This document shows, piece by piece, positions 44,114 through 52,802 of a stretch of 64,000 nt of DNA. The stretch covers positions 9,245 to 73,244 of the forward strand of contig CAKPHY010000003.1 of assembly GCA_934162285.1 (NCBI GenBank), given 5' to 3'. A program made the translations under genes and the position numbers. Numbering within the stretch: the stretch's first letter is position 1; each line of letters starts with the position of its first letter. Source of the DNA: an uncultured Bacilli bacterium (lineage in GTDB: Bacteria; Bacillota_I; Bacilli_A; RF39; UBA660). The notes beneath the pieces were generated by a model. It saw nothing but the letters and a program-made list of their open reading frames with translations. It searched no databases and was not told where the DNA came from.

Positions 44114-45307
44114 ATGAATCGTGATGATTTTCCAATATTAAAAAGTGGAGTTATTTATTTTGATTCTGGTGCAACAGCTTTAAAACCTAAATGTATTGTG
44201 GATGCAACCGATGAATATTATTTAAAATATAGTGCTAATGTCCATCGTGGTGATTATAATTTGAGTTTAAAAGTAGATACAATGTATGAAGGAACAAGAG
44301 AAAAGATAAGAAAATTTATTAATGCTAAATCTAGAAGAAATATTGTATTTACTTCTGGCACTACAGATTCAATTAATAAAGCTGTTTTTGGTTTCTTCAA
44401 ATATCAATTACATGAAAATGATGAAATTTTAATAACAGTTTCAGAACATGCTTCCAATGTTTTACCTTGGTTTGAACTTGCTGATAGCATTAAAGCTAAA
44501 GTTAAATATATTACTTTAACCCCTGATCACAAAGTAACTTTAGAAAATGTTAAAGCAGCAATAACACCTAATACTAAGGTTATTAGTTTAGCTTCTATTA
44601 CTAATGTAATTGGTGATGTTCGCCCGATAAATGCCATTATTAAATATGCCCATTCTTTAAATATAATGGTTCTAGTTGATGCTGCTCAAAGTATAAGTCA
44701 TATTAAAACTGATGTTGAATTAATGGATCCTGATTTTTTAGCTTTTTCAGTTCATAAAATGGGGGGGCCAACTGGAGTAGGAGTCTTATATGTTAATGAT
44801 AAATATTTAAAAAAAATAAAACCAACAGTATTTGGTGGAGGGATGAACGCAACTTTTGAATTAGATGGCACTAGAGTTTATGACGAAATGCCTACTTTAT
44901 TAGAAGCAGGAACAGCCAATATTGCTGGTGTAATTGGTACGGGAGCAATTATCGATTTTTATGAAAAAATTGGCATTAAAAACATCGAGAAGTATGAATC
45001 GGAATTAAGAAATTATTTAATTACAAGATTAAAAGAAATTCCAGAAATAGAAATATATAACGAATATAGTGAAAGTGCTATTGTTGCTTTTAATTATAAA
45101 GATATTTTTGCTCAAGATTTAGCTATTTATTTAAACAAATATAATATTTGTGTTAGAGCTGGAAACCATTGTGCTAAAATGTTAAAAAATGAAATCAATA
45201 TAAAAAATACTTGTCGTGCTAGTTTAGCATTTTATAATACTAAAGAAGAAATTGATGTTTTAATATATGCTCTTAAAAATCCTAACATTAAAAGTGAATT
45301 ATTTTAA
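44114..45307 (+). CDS. sufS: SufS-type cysteine desulfurase
   Basis: A 397-residue PLP enzyme (MNRDDFPILKSGVIYFDSGATALKP start) providing sulfur for Fe-S assembly. The PLP Lys is in FLAFSVHKMGGPTGVG; the catalytic Cys is in RAGNHCAKMLKNE, the short-loop arrangement of group II desulfurases. GGAGGTGA precedes the ATG at 44114; the in-frame ATG at 44093 lies inside sufD and lacks a ribosome-binding site. A terminator follows directly, so the sufU and sufB genes that often follow are not in this operon. Confidence 0.95.
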   Translation: MNRDDFPILKSGVIYFDSGATALKPKCIVDATDEYYLKYSANVHRGDYNLSLKVDTMYEGTREKIRKFINAKSRRNIVFTSGTTDSINKAVFGFFKYQLHENDEILITVSEHASNVLPWFELADSIKAKVKYITLTPDHKVTLENVKAAITPNTKVISLASITNVIGDVRPINAIIKYAHSLNIMVLVDAAQSISHIKTDVELMDPDFLAFSVHKMGGPTGVGVLYVNDKYLKKIKPTVFGGGMNATFELDGTRVYDEMPTLLEAGTANIAGVIGTGAIIDFYEKIGIKNIEKYESELRNYLITRLKEIPEIEIYNEYSESAIVAFNYKDIFAQDLAIYLNKYNICVRAGNHCAKMLKNEINIKNTCRASLAFYNTKEEIDVLIYALKNPNIKSELF

Positions 45308-45327
45308 AGGCTTTTAGCCTTTTTTTA
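45306..45327 (+). terminator. Intrinsic terminator after sufS
   Basis: AAAGGCT pairs with AGCCTTT around TTT, followed by seven T; it overlaps the stop codon. Confidence 0.9.
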
Positions 45328-45358
45328 GTAAAATAAAGTAAAACTTTATAAAATTTAT

Positions 45359-45386
45359 TTGTAATTATTATTAAGTATTGTATAAT
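45359..45386 (+). promoter_or_regulatory. Promoter for the small membrane protein
   Basis: TTGTAA (45359-45364), 16-nt spacer, TATAAT (45381-45386), followed by GTGAGGGA. Confidence 0.7.
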
Positions 45387-45407
45387 TATAAAAGTGAGGG
45401 ATGTTAT

Positions 45408-45911
45408 ATGGCTGAAAGTTTAGCTAGTTTTTTTACTAATTTATTTACTAATTTGCATTTCAGTAAAGAATTAATTGTTTTTATTGTTTCAATGATGCCA
45501 ATTCTTGAAGTAAGAGGTGGAATGATTGTTGCAAGTTTATTAAATATGGATCCATATTTAAGTTTAATTATAAGCTTTATAGGTAATGTTTTACCAATAC
45601 CATTTTTAATATTTTTATTAAATCCTATATTTGGTTGGATGAAAAAACATCAAAAATTTGCTAAGTTTGTTAATTGGTTAGAAGAAAAAGCTAATAAAAA
45701 TAAAGAAAAAATTGCCAAATACCAATTTTGGGGATTGCTTTTATTAGTTGCTATTCCTTTACCAGGAACTGGGGCATGGACGGGATGTTTAGTAGCATCA
45801 GTATTTAATGTCCCAAAAAAGATATCCGTTCCAGCTTGCATTTTAGGAGTTTTAGGAGCAACTATTATTATGTGGCTTATTTCCTTTGGAATTTTAGCAA
45901 AAATATTTTAA
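45408..45911 (+). CDS. COG2426/'small multidrug export' family membrane protein
   Basis: A 167-residue protein with four to five membrane helices. The MMPILEVRGGMIVASLL motif, the GNVLPIPFLIFLLNP stretch, and AIPLPGTGAWTGCLVASVF are the conserved features of the PF06695-type family; despite its name its transport role is not well established. The start is ATG 45408 behind GTGAGGGA; upstream in-frame codons overlap the -10 box. It is monocistronic. Confidence 0.85.
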   Translation: MAESLASFFTNLFTNLHFSKELIVFIVSMMPILEVRGGMIVASLLNMDPYLSLIISFIGNVLPIPFLIFLLNPIFGWMKKHQKFAKFVNWLEEKANKNKEKIAKYQFWGLLLLVAIPLPGTGAWTGCLVASVFNVPKKISVPACILGVLGATIIMWLISFGILAKIF

Positions 45912-45936
45912 GATCTTTTAAAGATCTTTTTTTTTT
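45910..45936 (+). terminator. Intrinsic terminator before the RNase J gene
   Basis: AAGATCTT pairs with a second AAGATCTT around TTA and runs into about ten T. Confidence 0.9.
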
Positions 45937-45946
45937 AATGTTTTTT

Positions 45947-45955
45947 TGCTATAAT
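45947..45955 (+). promoter_or_regulatory. Extended -10 promoter for the RNase J gene
   Basis: TGCTATAAT is a perfect extended -10; it starts within 20 bases of the preceding terminator. No good -35 was found. Confidence 0.65.
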
Positions 45956-45984
45956 GGTTAAAGTAAAAAAGAAAGGAGGAATTT

Positions 45985-47628
45985 ATGAGTAAAATTAAAA
46001 TTTTTGCTTTAGGTGGCTTAAATGAAATTGGCAAAAACATGTATTGTGTTGAAGTTGATAAAGATCTTTTTATTTTTGATGCGGGATTAAAGTATTCTAG
46101 TGATAATATGTTAGGCGTTGATTATATAATTCCTAATTATGATTACATAAAAGATAATAAAAAACGTATTAAAGGTTTATTTATATCACATGGTCATGAT
46201 GAACAAATGGGAGCAATCGCCGATATAATGGTTGATTTACCCAATATACCTATTTATGCAACCCCTTTTACTTTAGAAATAATTAAAAGGGAATTAGAAG
46301 AAGAAAATTTGAAAAGTGATAACTTACATCAAATTGAAGCTCACCATAAAATATCTTTTGGTAAATGTAGTATTTTCCCAATTGCGGTAACCCATTCTGT
46401 TCCTGATGCTGTTGCATATGCTTTATATACACCTGATGGTGTTATATTCTATACTGGAAACTATATTTTTGATCCTACAATGACTAATCATTATAAGACT
46501 GATGTAGGTAAAATAGCTTATGTAGGTAAACAAGGAGTTTTGTGCTTATTAGGTGAATCTATATATGCTGATAAATCGGGATATACTTCACCTAACCATC
46601 GAATTAGTGATATTGTTAATGAAGTAATTAATAAAGCTGATGGAAGAATTCTTTTTAACGTTTTTCAAACACAATTATTTAGAATTCAAGAATTATTAAA
46701 TGAAGTAAAAAATACGGATCGTAAAGTAATTATTATGGGTAAAACCTTAGAAAAAACGATTTTAAAATCGATTGCTATGGGTTATATCGATTTTGATTTA
46801 AAGCGTATCGTTGATATTCATAATGCTACAGATCCTAATACTGTTATTATAATATCTGATGAACGTGAAAAACCTTTTTCTAATTTGACAAGAATTGTTA
46901 AAGGTTATGATCGCTTTGTCAAATTAAATGAAACTGATACTATTTTACTGGCTTCGCGCGTTTATGATGGTATGGAGAAAAGTGCTGCTCATATGTATGA
47001 TGAAATAGCCAAAACTGACGCTAATATGATTATAATTTCTAATAAAAAACTTAGTCATCACGCTTCTAGTGAAGACATATTATTAATGTTAGATTTAGTT
47101 AATCCTAAATATTATATGCCAGTTGCTGGAGAATATCGTCATTTAGTTATGAATGCGGATTTAGCAAGAAAAAAAGGAATTCCAGAAGAAAATATTTTAG
47201 TTAAGTTAAATGGTCAAGTAGTGACATTTAATAATGGTGTTTTAGCTGATACTGAAGAAAAGGTTAAAACTGATTCAATTTTAATCGATGGTAAAACCAT
47301 TGGTGATATCGGTGAAGCTGTCATTAAGGATCGTGAAATTTTAGGTGAAAGTGGTGTAGTTGTCGTAATTGCAACCATTGATAAGCAAACTAAAGATATA
47401 GTAGCAGGTCCAGAAATATTGACTCGTGGCTTTATTTATGTTAAAGATAGTACGGAAATGATCAAAGAAAGTATTCGTATTTCTTCTGAAATTATTGCTG
47501 AAAATCGTAAAAATAATTATATAGATTATACTAAAGTTAAAAATGGTATTCGTGATCGCTTGGGTAAATATTTTTACCAAGAAACAGAATGCCGTCCTAT
47601 GATTTTAGTTGTAATGCAAGAAATATAA
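45985..47628 (+). CDS. RNase J family protein with degraded metal-binding site (RNase J2-like)
   Basis: A 547-residue metallo-beta-lactamase/beta-CASP protein of RNase J length. Domain order is normal: beta-lactamase part, beta-CASP insert (ILFNVFQTQLFRIQELL, LSHHASSED) and a C-terminal domain. The catalytic ligands are altered: HxHxDH reads SHGHDEQ (His69, His71, then Glu73-Gln74 in place of Asp-His), the bridging Asp of TGD is Asn159 (TGNYIFDP), and the His of PVHGEYR is Ala381. His137 remains. These losses are expected for RNase J2, the partner of RNase J1, rather than for an active nuclease. No J1 gene is in the window. Confidence 0.85.
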   Translation: MSKIKIFALGGLNEIGKNMYCVEVDKDLFIFDAGLKYSSDNMLGVDYIIPNYDYIKDNKKRIKGLFISHGHDEQMGAIADIMVDLPNIPIYATPFTLEIIKRELEEENLKSDNLHQIEAHHKISFGKCSIFPIAVTHSVPDAVAYALYTPDGVIFYTGNYIFDPTMTNHYKTDVGKIAYVGKQGVLCLLGESIYADKSGYTSPNHRISDIVNEVINKADGRILFNVFQTQLFRIQELLNEVKNTDRKVIIMGKTLEKTILKSIAMGYIDFDLKRIVDIHNATDPNTVIIISDEREKPFSNLTRIVKGYDRFVKLNETDTILLASRVYDGMEKSAAHMYDEIAKTDANMIIISNKKLSHHASSEDILLMLDLVNPKYYMPVAGEYRHLVMNADLARKKGIPEENILVKLNGQVVTFNNGVLADTEEKVKTDSILIDGKTIGDIGEAVIKDREILGESGVVVVIATIDKQTKDIVAGPEILTRGFIYVKDSTEMIKESIRISSEIIAENRKNNYIDYTKVKNGIRDRLGKYFYQETECRPMILVVMQEI

Positions 47629-47648
47629 AAATACCTTCGGGTATTTTT
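47627..47648 (+). terminator. Intrinsic terminator with UUCG tetraloop
   Basis: AAAAATACC pairs with GGTATTTTT around a TTCG tetraloop and ends in a T run; it overlaps the stop codon of the RNase J-like gene. Confidence 0.93.
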
Positions 47649-47663
47649 TTATTAATTAAAAAT

Positions 47664-47698
47664 ATTAAAAGAATTTATTTATTAAATTTTCTTTTAAT
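47664..47698. other. Perfect 10-bp inverted repeat upstream of miaB
   Basis: ATTAAAAGAA (47664-47673) pairs with TTCTTTTAAT (47689-47698). It is not followed by a T run, so it is not a classical terminator. It lies just before the miaB promoter and may be incidental in AT-rich sequence or a protein site. Confidence 0.35.
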
Positions 47699-47707
47699 TA
47701 TGTTCTA

Positions 47708-47736
47708 TTGCTAATCTTTAAGAAATATGATATTAT
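47708..47736 (+). promoter_or_regulatory. Promoter of miaB
   Basis: TTGCTA (47708-47713), 17-nt spacer, TATTAT (47731-47736). Confidence 0.65.
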
Positions 47737-47759
47737 CTTTAAGAAAAGAAGTGATTTAA

Positions 47760-49205
47760 ATGCAAAAACCTAATATGTTTGAAGCTAAAAAGAGAGATAG
47801 AAAAGCTATTATAAAAGAAGAATATAAAACCGATCCTAAATATAAAAATATCGGAAATGGGCTTAAATATACAGTTAAAACTTATGGTTGTCAGATGAAT
47901 GAACATGATAGTGAAAACATTAAAGCGATGTTAGAAGAAATGAGTTTTACTGAAGAGGAAGATTATGAAAAAGCCGATTTAGTTATTTTAAATACTTGTG
48001 CTATTCGTGAAAATGCTCATAATAAAGTATTTGGTCTTTTGGGTAGATTAAAACATCAAAAAGAAGAAAATCCTAATTTAATAATTGGTTTATGTGGTTG
48101 TATGGCTCAAGAAGAAAGTGTTGTTGAAGAATTAAGTTCTAAATACAAATTTGTTGACATTATCTTTGGTACTCATAATATTCATGAATTACCAAGTATT
48201 TTAAATAAATCTTTACTTAAACATGCTCAAGAAATTGAAGTATATAGTATTGAAGGTAATTTAGTTGAAAATATGCCGGTTAGAAGAGATAGTAAATATA
48301 AAGCTTGGGTAAATATTATGTATGGGTGTGATAAATTCTGTACTTATTGCATTGTTCCATATACGAGAGGCCGTCAAAGAAGTAGAATGCCAGAAGATAT
48401 TTTAAATGAAGTAAAGAAGTTAAAAGAAGATAATTATCAAGAAGTAACTTTGTTAGGTCAAAATGTTAATGCTTATGGTAAAGATTTAGATATAAACTAT
48501 AGTATGGCCAATTTACTTGAAGATGTTGCTAAAATTGGTATTAATCGTATTCGCTTTGTTACCAGTCATCCTTGGGATTTTAATGACGAAATGATTGATG
48601 TTATTGCTAAATATCCTAATATTATGCCTTACATTCATTTGCCACTTCAAAGCGGTTCTGATCGTATTTTAAAACTTATGGGACGTAAATATACTAAAGC
48701 ATCATATTTAGAATTATTTGATAAATTAAAAGCTAAAGTTAAAAATGTTAGTATTACAACTGACATAATTGTTGGTTTCCCAAATGAAACTGAAGAAGAT
48801 TTTAAGGAAACTTTAGATGTTGTTGATTATTGTAAATATGATTCAGCTTTTACCTTTATTTTTTCTCCACGCGTTGGAACACCAGCTGCTAAAATGGTAG
48901 ATAATGTTACTTTAGAAGAAAAAGAAACTAGGTTACAAAGATTAAATGAAGTAGTAAATAAATATTCTAAAGAAAATAACTTAAAATATTTAGATAAAAT
49001 AGTTCCTGTTTTACTAGAAAATGTCAGTGAAAAAAATGCTGAATACTTATCTGGATATACGGATACTATGAAATTAGTTAATGTTAAAGCACCTAAAGAA
49101 TACTTAGGAAAAATAGTAAATGTCAAGATAACTGATGTTAAAACTTGGAGCTTGGACGGGGAACTAGTTGAAGTCAATTTGACAAATGACGAAAAAAATA
49201 TATAA
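47760..49205 (+). CDS. miaB: tRNA-2-methylthio-N6-dimethylallyladenosine synthase
   Basis: MiaB is a radical-SAM methylthiotransferase that modifies A37 of tRNAs reading U-starting codons. The 481-residue protein has the N-terminal UPF0004 domain with three Cys (TYGCQMNEHDSE, LNTCAIRENA, LCGCMAQEE) for the second 4Fe-4S cluster, the radical-SAM CxxxCxxC in YGCDKFCTYCIVPYTRG, and a C-terminal TRAM domain. The first ~45 residues are a Firmicutes-type N-terminal extension. A consensus promoter for a downstream RNA element overlaps its last codons. Confidence 0.96.
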   Translation: MQKPNMFEAKKRDRKAIIKEEYKTDPKYKNIGNGLKYTVKTYGCQMNEHDSENIKAMLEEMSFTEEEDYEKADLVILNTCAIRENAHNKVFGLLGRLKHQKEENPNLIIGLCGCMAQEESVVEELSSKYKFVDIIFGTHNIHELPSILNKSLLKHAQEIEVYSIEGNLVENMPVRRDSKYKAWVNIMYGCDKFCTYCIVPYTRGRQRSRMPEDILNEVKKLKEDNYQEVTLLGQNVNAYGKDLDINYSMANLLEDVAKIGINRIRFVTSHPWDFNDEMIDVIAKYPNIMPYIHLPLQSGSDRILKLMGRKYTKASYLELFDKLKAKVKNVSITTDIIVGFPNETEEDFKETLDVVDYCKYDSAFTFIFSPRVGTPAAKMVDNVTLEEKETRLQRLNEVVNKYSKENNLKYLDKIVPVLLENVSEKNAEYLSGYTDTMKLVNVKAPKEYLGKIVNVKITDVKTWSLDGELVEVNLTNDEKNI

Positions 49206-49206
49206 T
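49179..49206 (+). promoter_or_regulatory. Consensus promoter at the end of miaB
   Basis: TTGACA (49179-49184), a 16-nt spacer and TATAAT (49201-49206), both perfect, overlapping the final miaB codons. The predicted start is near 49213, at the foot of the hairpin 49217-49277. The -35 box is part of the palindrome GTCAATTTGAC (49173-49183). Confidence 0.7.
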
Positions 49207-49212
49207 AATATC

Positions 49213-49277
49213 TTGTGAGATGTAAAGTTACAGTATAGTGCAATTATATTCGTAAGCGATTATTACATCTCTTTTTT
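49213..49277 (+). ncRNA. Candidate small structured RNA with its own promoter and terminator
   Basis: About 65 bases that can form one elaborate hairpin. The outer 9-bp stem is GAGATGTAA (49217-49225) with TTACATCTC (49263-49271). An asymmetric internal loop (AG against GCGATTA) leads to TTAC (49228-49231) with GTAA (49252-49255), a bulged C, then AGTATA (49232-49237) with TATATT (49245-49250), closed by the 7-nt loop GTGCAAT. Six T follow (49272-49277). A simple terminator would not need this internal organisation. It could be an independent sRNA, an attenuator, or an elaborate miaB terminator. No known RNA family was recognised. Confidence 0.5.
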
Positions 49278-49314
49278 GATACCTAATAATAAATAAAAAA
49301 ATTGTAAAAATATG

Positions 49315-49340
49315 AAGCTAATAGAAATTATTAGCTTTTT
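49315..49340 (+). terminator. Intrinsic terminator before the ABC transporter operon
   Basis: AAGCTAATA pairs with TATTAGCTT (9 bp) around GAAAT, followed by five T. Confidence 0.85.
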
Positions 49341-49343
49341 ATA

Positions 49344-49352
49344 TGTTATAAT
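49344..49352 (+). promoter_or_regulatory. Extended -10 promoter for the amino-acid ABC operon
   Basis: TGTTATAAT (TGn plus perfect TATAAT) ends 19 bases before the start codon. A matching -35 was not found. Confidence 0.6.
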
Positions 49353-49370
49353 TTAAAATAGGAGGAACAT

Positions 49371-50084
49371 ATGAAGAGAGTAGTAATTTTGTTTTTATTA
49401 GTATTTTTGACAGCTTGTGGTAAAAATGATAAACAATTGATAGTAGCAACCGAAGCTGGGTTTGCCCCTTATGAATATTATGAAGCAGGAGAAATAGTAG
49501 GAGTAGATATTGATATTGCAAGAGAGATTGCTAAAAAATTGAATAAAGAATTGGTAATTAAAGATGTTGCTTTTGATTCTATTATTAATGAAGTAAAAAG
49601 CGGTAAAGCTGATATTGGAGCAGCGGGTATAAGTTATAATGCTGAACGTGCATTAGAAGTTGATTTTTCTATTAACTATACAACATCTAATCAAGTTGTA
49701 ATAGTAAAAAAAGACGGAAATATTAAAAAAATAAGTGATATCAAAGATCAAAAAATAGCTGTTCAATTAGGAACAATCGCAGATAGTTATTTGACTAAGA
49801 ATTTTCCTTTAGTAGAACTAGTTCGTGAAAAAAAGTATTTAGCAGCAATTGAAGATTTAAAGAGTAGCAAGTGTGAAGCTGTTGTTATGGATGAGTTACC
49901 TGCTAAAGAAATATTAAAAAATAATCCATCCTTAGTTATTTTAGATGGATGGTTAACAAGTGATAGTTATGGAATGATTGTTAAAAAAGGTAACAAAGAA
50001 TTGTTAGAAGTTATAAATGAAGTCTTAAAAGAATTAAGTGAACAAGGTAAAATTGATAGTTATATAATAAAACATAGCTCTTAG
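49371..50084 (+). CDS. Polar amino-acid ABC transporter, substrate-binding lipoprotein
   Basis: A 237-residue SBP family 3 lipoprotein. The lipobox is LTACGK (Cys16 is the lipidated residue). The mature part has FAPYEYYEAGEIVGVDIDIAREIAKKL, the family 3 signature, and AAGISYNAERALEVDFSINYTTSNQVVIV, the ligand-proximal strand. The AGGAGG ribosome-binding site is strong. It is the first gene of a binding protein-permease-ATPase operon directly upstream of the arginine deiminase genes, so arginine or another basic amino acid is the inferred ligand; the sequence alone does not fix it. Confidence 0.93.
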   Translation: MKRVVILFLLVFLTACGKNDKQLIVATEAGFAPYEYYEAGEIVGVDIDIAREIAKKLNKELVIKDVAFDSIINEVKSGKADIGAAGISYNAERALEVDFSINYTTSNQVVIVKKDGNIKKISDIKDQKIAVQLGTIADSYLTKNFPLVELVREKKYLAAIEDLKSSKCEAVVMDELPAKEILKNNPSLVILDGWLTSDSYGMIVKKGNKELLEVINEVLKELSEQGKIDSYIIKHSS

Positions 50085-50093
50085 AGGTGAAAT

Positions 50094-50792
50094 ATGAAGT
50101 TTTTTCAGAATATCGGTGATCTATTTTATAAAACAGTTATTTATGATAATCGTTATAAATACATTTTAGAAGGCTTATTTAATACCATTATAATTGCGTT
50201 TTTTGCAGTTATAATTGGGGTAATAATTGGAACAATTGTTTCTTTAATAAGAAATAATTATGATCAAAATCAAAAGTTTAAATTATTAAATCATCTTTGT
50301 AATTTATATGTGAGTATTATAAGAGGAACTCCTGTTATATTGCAATTAATGATAATTTACTATGTCATATTTAAAAGTGTTAATATAGATATTATTATTG
50401 TAAGTATAATTGCTTTTGGAATTAATTCTGGAGCATATGTATCCGAAATTATTCGTGCAGGTATTAATTCCATACCTAAAGGGCAGAGTGAAGCTGGTTA
50501 TTCTTTAGGTTTAAAGTATGCCCAAATAATGCAACACATTGTTTTACCTCAAGCTATTAAAAATGTTTTACCAGCTTTAGGTAACGAATTTATAACTCTT
50601 TTAAAAGAAACTAGTGTTGGGGCGTATATTGGTGTAGTTGAACTTACTAAGGCTTCAGATATTATTGCATCTAGAACCTATGATTATTTTTTCCCATTAC
50701 TTATAATTGCTATTATTTATTTGACAATGACTATAGGATTATCAAAACTAATAACGAAGTTGGAAAGGAAACTTAAAAATGCTCGAAGTTAA
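50094..50792 (+). CDS. Amino-acid ABC transporter permease
   Basis: A 232-residue HisM/GlnP-type permease with five membrane segments. The EAA loop reads SEAGYSLGLKYAQIMQHIVLPQAIKNVLPALGNEFITLLKET in parts, with the conserved G and PQA positions. RGTPVILQLM is the usual motif near residue 80. It starts 9 bases after the binding protein and overlaps the ATPase gene by 14 bases. Confidence 0.95.
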   Translation: MKFFQNIGDLFYKTVIYDNRYKYILEGLFNTIIIAFFAVIIGVIIGTIVSLIRNNYDQNQKFKLLNHLCNLYVSIIRGTPVILQLMIIYYVIFKSVNIDIIIVSIIAFGINSGAYVSEIIRAGINSIPKGQSEAGYSLGLKYAQIMQHIVLPQAIKNVLPALGNEFITLLKETSVGAYIGVVELTKASDIIASRTYDYFFPLLIIAIIYLTMTIGLSKLITKLERKLKNARS

Positions 50793-51498
50793 GAATTTAA
50801 AAAAGAGTTACGGCAGTAATCAAGTATTAAAAGGAATTTCCTTCAAAGTTGAACCTGGCGATAAAATTGCAATAGTAGGTGCTTCTGGATGTGGAAAATC
50901 AACCCTTCTTCGTTGTTTGAATTTATTAGAAAAACCTAATTCTGGTGATATTTATTTTCATAAAACTAATATAACAAAACTTAAAGATCTTTCACCTATT
51001 CGTGAAAAAATGGGCATGGTATTTCAACAATTTAATTTATTTAATAATTTAACAGTTTTAGAAAATATAATTCTAGCTCCTGTAACTTTAAAAATTATGG
51101 ATAAAAACTTAGCTATTAAAAAGGCATTAAAACTTTTAAATGCAATTGGGCTTAAAAGGAAAAAAGATAATTATCCGCATGAGTTATCTGGAGGCGAACA
51201 ACAAAGAGTTGCTATTGCGCGAGCTTTGATTATGAACCCTGATTTGTTGCTTTTTGATGAACCAACAAGTGCTTTAGATCCTTCAATGGTTAATGATGTT
51301 TTAGATTTAATAAATGAAATAGCTGAATCAGGAATGACTTTTATAATAGTCTCTCATGAAATTGCTTTTGTTCATAAATGTTGTAATAAACTTTTATATA
51401 TTGAATCTGGTAAAATAGCTTTTTTTGGTAGTATTGAAGAAGCTTTTGCTAAAGATAATTTAAAGACTAGAGATTTTCTACAAAAAGTTAATGAATAA
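50779..51498 (+). CDS. Amino-acid ABC transporter ATP-binding protein
   Basis: A 239-residue GlnQ-type ATPase with Walker A GASGCGKST, Q-loop VFQQFNLFNNLTVLENI, signature LSGGEQQRVAIARAL, Walker B LLFDEPTSALDP and the switch His in IIVSHE. Completes the ABC operon; the arcA promoter begins at its stop codon. Confidence 0.96.
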   Translation: MLEVKNLKKSYGSNQVLKGISFKVEPGDKIAIVGASGCGKSTLLRCLNLLEKPNSGDIYFHKTNITKLKDLSPIREKMGMVFQQFNLFNNLTVLENIILAPVTLKIMDKNLAIKKALKLLNAIGLKRKKDNYPHELSGGEQQRVAIARALIMNPDLLLFDEPTSALDPSMVNDVLDLINEIAESGMTFIIVSHEIAFVHKCCNKLLYIESGKIAFFGSIEEAFAKDNLKTRDFLQKVNE

Positions 51499-51527
51499 TT
51501 GAAAAAAATTTAAAAATTTGCTATTAT
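51499..51527 (+). promoter_or_regulatory. Promoter of the arginine deiminase operon
   Basis: TTGAAA (51499-51504), 17-nt spacer and TATTAT (51522-51527) with TGC before it (extended -10). No ArgR-type operator or catabolite-response element was recognised with confidence. Confidence 0.75.
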
Positions 51528-51554
51528 ATATTTATAAGAATAAAAGGAGGAAAT

Positions 51555-52802
51555 ATGAACGCGATAAACGTAAAAAGTGAAATAGGTCCTTTAAAAAAGG
51601 TATTATTGCACAGACCTGGAGTTGAATTATTGAACTTAACTCCAGATACTTTAGGAAGATTATTATTTGATGATATTCCATTTTTACCTGATGCTCAGAA
51701 AGAACATGATGAATTTGTCAGTATTTTGAGAGAAAATGGTGTTGAGGTCGTCTATTTAGAAGATCTTATGGCAGATGTTTTAAAAATAAATGGTAATATT
51801 GAAGATAAATTTATTCGTCAATTTATTTTAGAAGCAGGTATTAAAACACCTAAATATAAAAATTTAGTTTTTGAATATTTGAAAAGTTTTAATGATAAAA
51901 AAGAATTAGTTTTAAAAACAATGGAAGGTATTAAAGTTGGGGAAATACCTCGTGAAAAAAGAGAAGTTGAACAATCATTAGTTGATTTAGTAAGTGAAGA
52001 ATCAAACTTTTTAGCTGATCCGATGCCTAACTTATATTTCACGCGTGATCCTTTCGCTAGTGCAGGAAATGGCATAATTTTAAATAAAATGTACTCGGTT
52101 ACTCGTAGTCGTGAAACAATTTATGCTGAATATATTTTTAATTATCATCCTGACTTTAAAGGAAAAGTTGAAAAATATTACGATCGTTATTTACCTTATC
52201 ATATAGAAGGTGGCGACGTTTTAAATTTAAATGAACATATATTAGCAGTAGGTATTTCACAAAGAACCGAAGCTGGAGCTATTGATGAGCTTGCTAAAAA
52301 TATTTTTAAAAACGAAAATAGTCAAATTGATACTATATTAGCTTTTAATATACCGGTTTCTCGAGCTTTTATGCATTTAGATACTGTTTTCACACAAATC
52401 GATTATGATAAATTTACTTTCCATCCTGGAATAATGGAAACGCTTCAAGTTTTTGAAATTACTGAAGGTGATATTCCTGATAGTGATGAAGATTTAAATG
52501 TAAAAGAGGTTAAAAGTTCTTTAGATGAGATATTAGAGCGTTATTTAAAACGTAAAATAACATTAATTCCTTGCGCTGGTGGTGAAAAGATTTCTTCTGA
52601 ACGCGAACAATGGAATGATGGTACTAATACTTTGTGTATCGCTCCCGGGGTTGTTGTCGTTTATAATCGTAATAATATCACTAATAATATCTTAAGAGAA
52701 CATGGGTTAACTGTTTATGAAATGCATAGTGCAGAACTATCACGTGGTCGTGGTGGTCCAAGATGTATGAGTATGCCTTTAATTAGGGAGGATTTAAAAT
52801 GA
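51555..52802 (+). CDS. arcA: Arginine deiminase
   Basis: ArcA hydrolyses arginine to citrulline and ammonia. The 415-residue protein has the guanidino-modifying fold motifs: [12 protein letters not shown] (substrate Asp), HIEGGDVL (Glu/His pair), [10 protein letters not shown] (catalytic His) and, close to the end, [13 protein letters not shown] with the nucleophilic Cys. AAAGGAGG precedes the ATG. It is first in arcA-argF-arcC-arcD and overlaps argF by ATGA. Confidence 0.98.
   Translation: MNAINVKSEIGPLKKVLLHRPGVELLNLTPDTLGRLLFDDIPFLPDAQKEHDEFVSILRENGVEVVYLEDLMADVLKINGNIEDKFIRQFILEAGIKTPKYKNLVFEYLKSFNDKKELVLKTMEGIKVGEIPREKREVEQSLVDLVSEESNFLADPMPNLYFTRDPFASAGNGIILNKMYSVTRSRETIYAEYIFNYHPDFKGKVEKYYDRYLPYHIEGGDVLNLNEHILAVGISQRTEAGAIDELAKNIFKNENSQIDTILAFNIPVSRAFMHLDTVFTQIDYDKFTFHPGIMETLQVFEITEGDIPDSDEDLNVKEVKSSLDEILERYLKRKITLIPCAGGEKISSEREQWNDGTNTLCIAPGVVVVYNRNNITNNILREHGLTVYEMHSAELSRGRGGPRCMSMPLIREDLK

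Noticed and set aside
45359..45407. Start codon upstream of 45408 for the small membrane protein
   Set aside because: In-frame codons there overlap the -10 box and would sit before the GTGAGGGA site.
47664..47698. Inverted repeat upstream of miaB as a terminator
   Set aside because: There is no T run after the stem, and the preceding gene already has a strong UUCG terminator.
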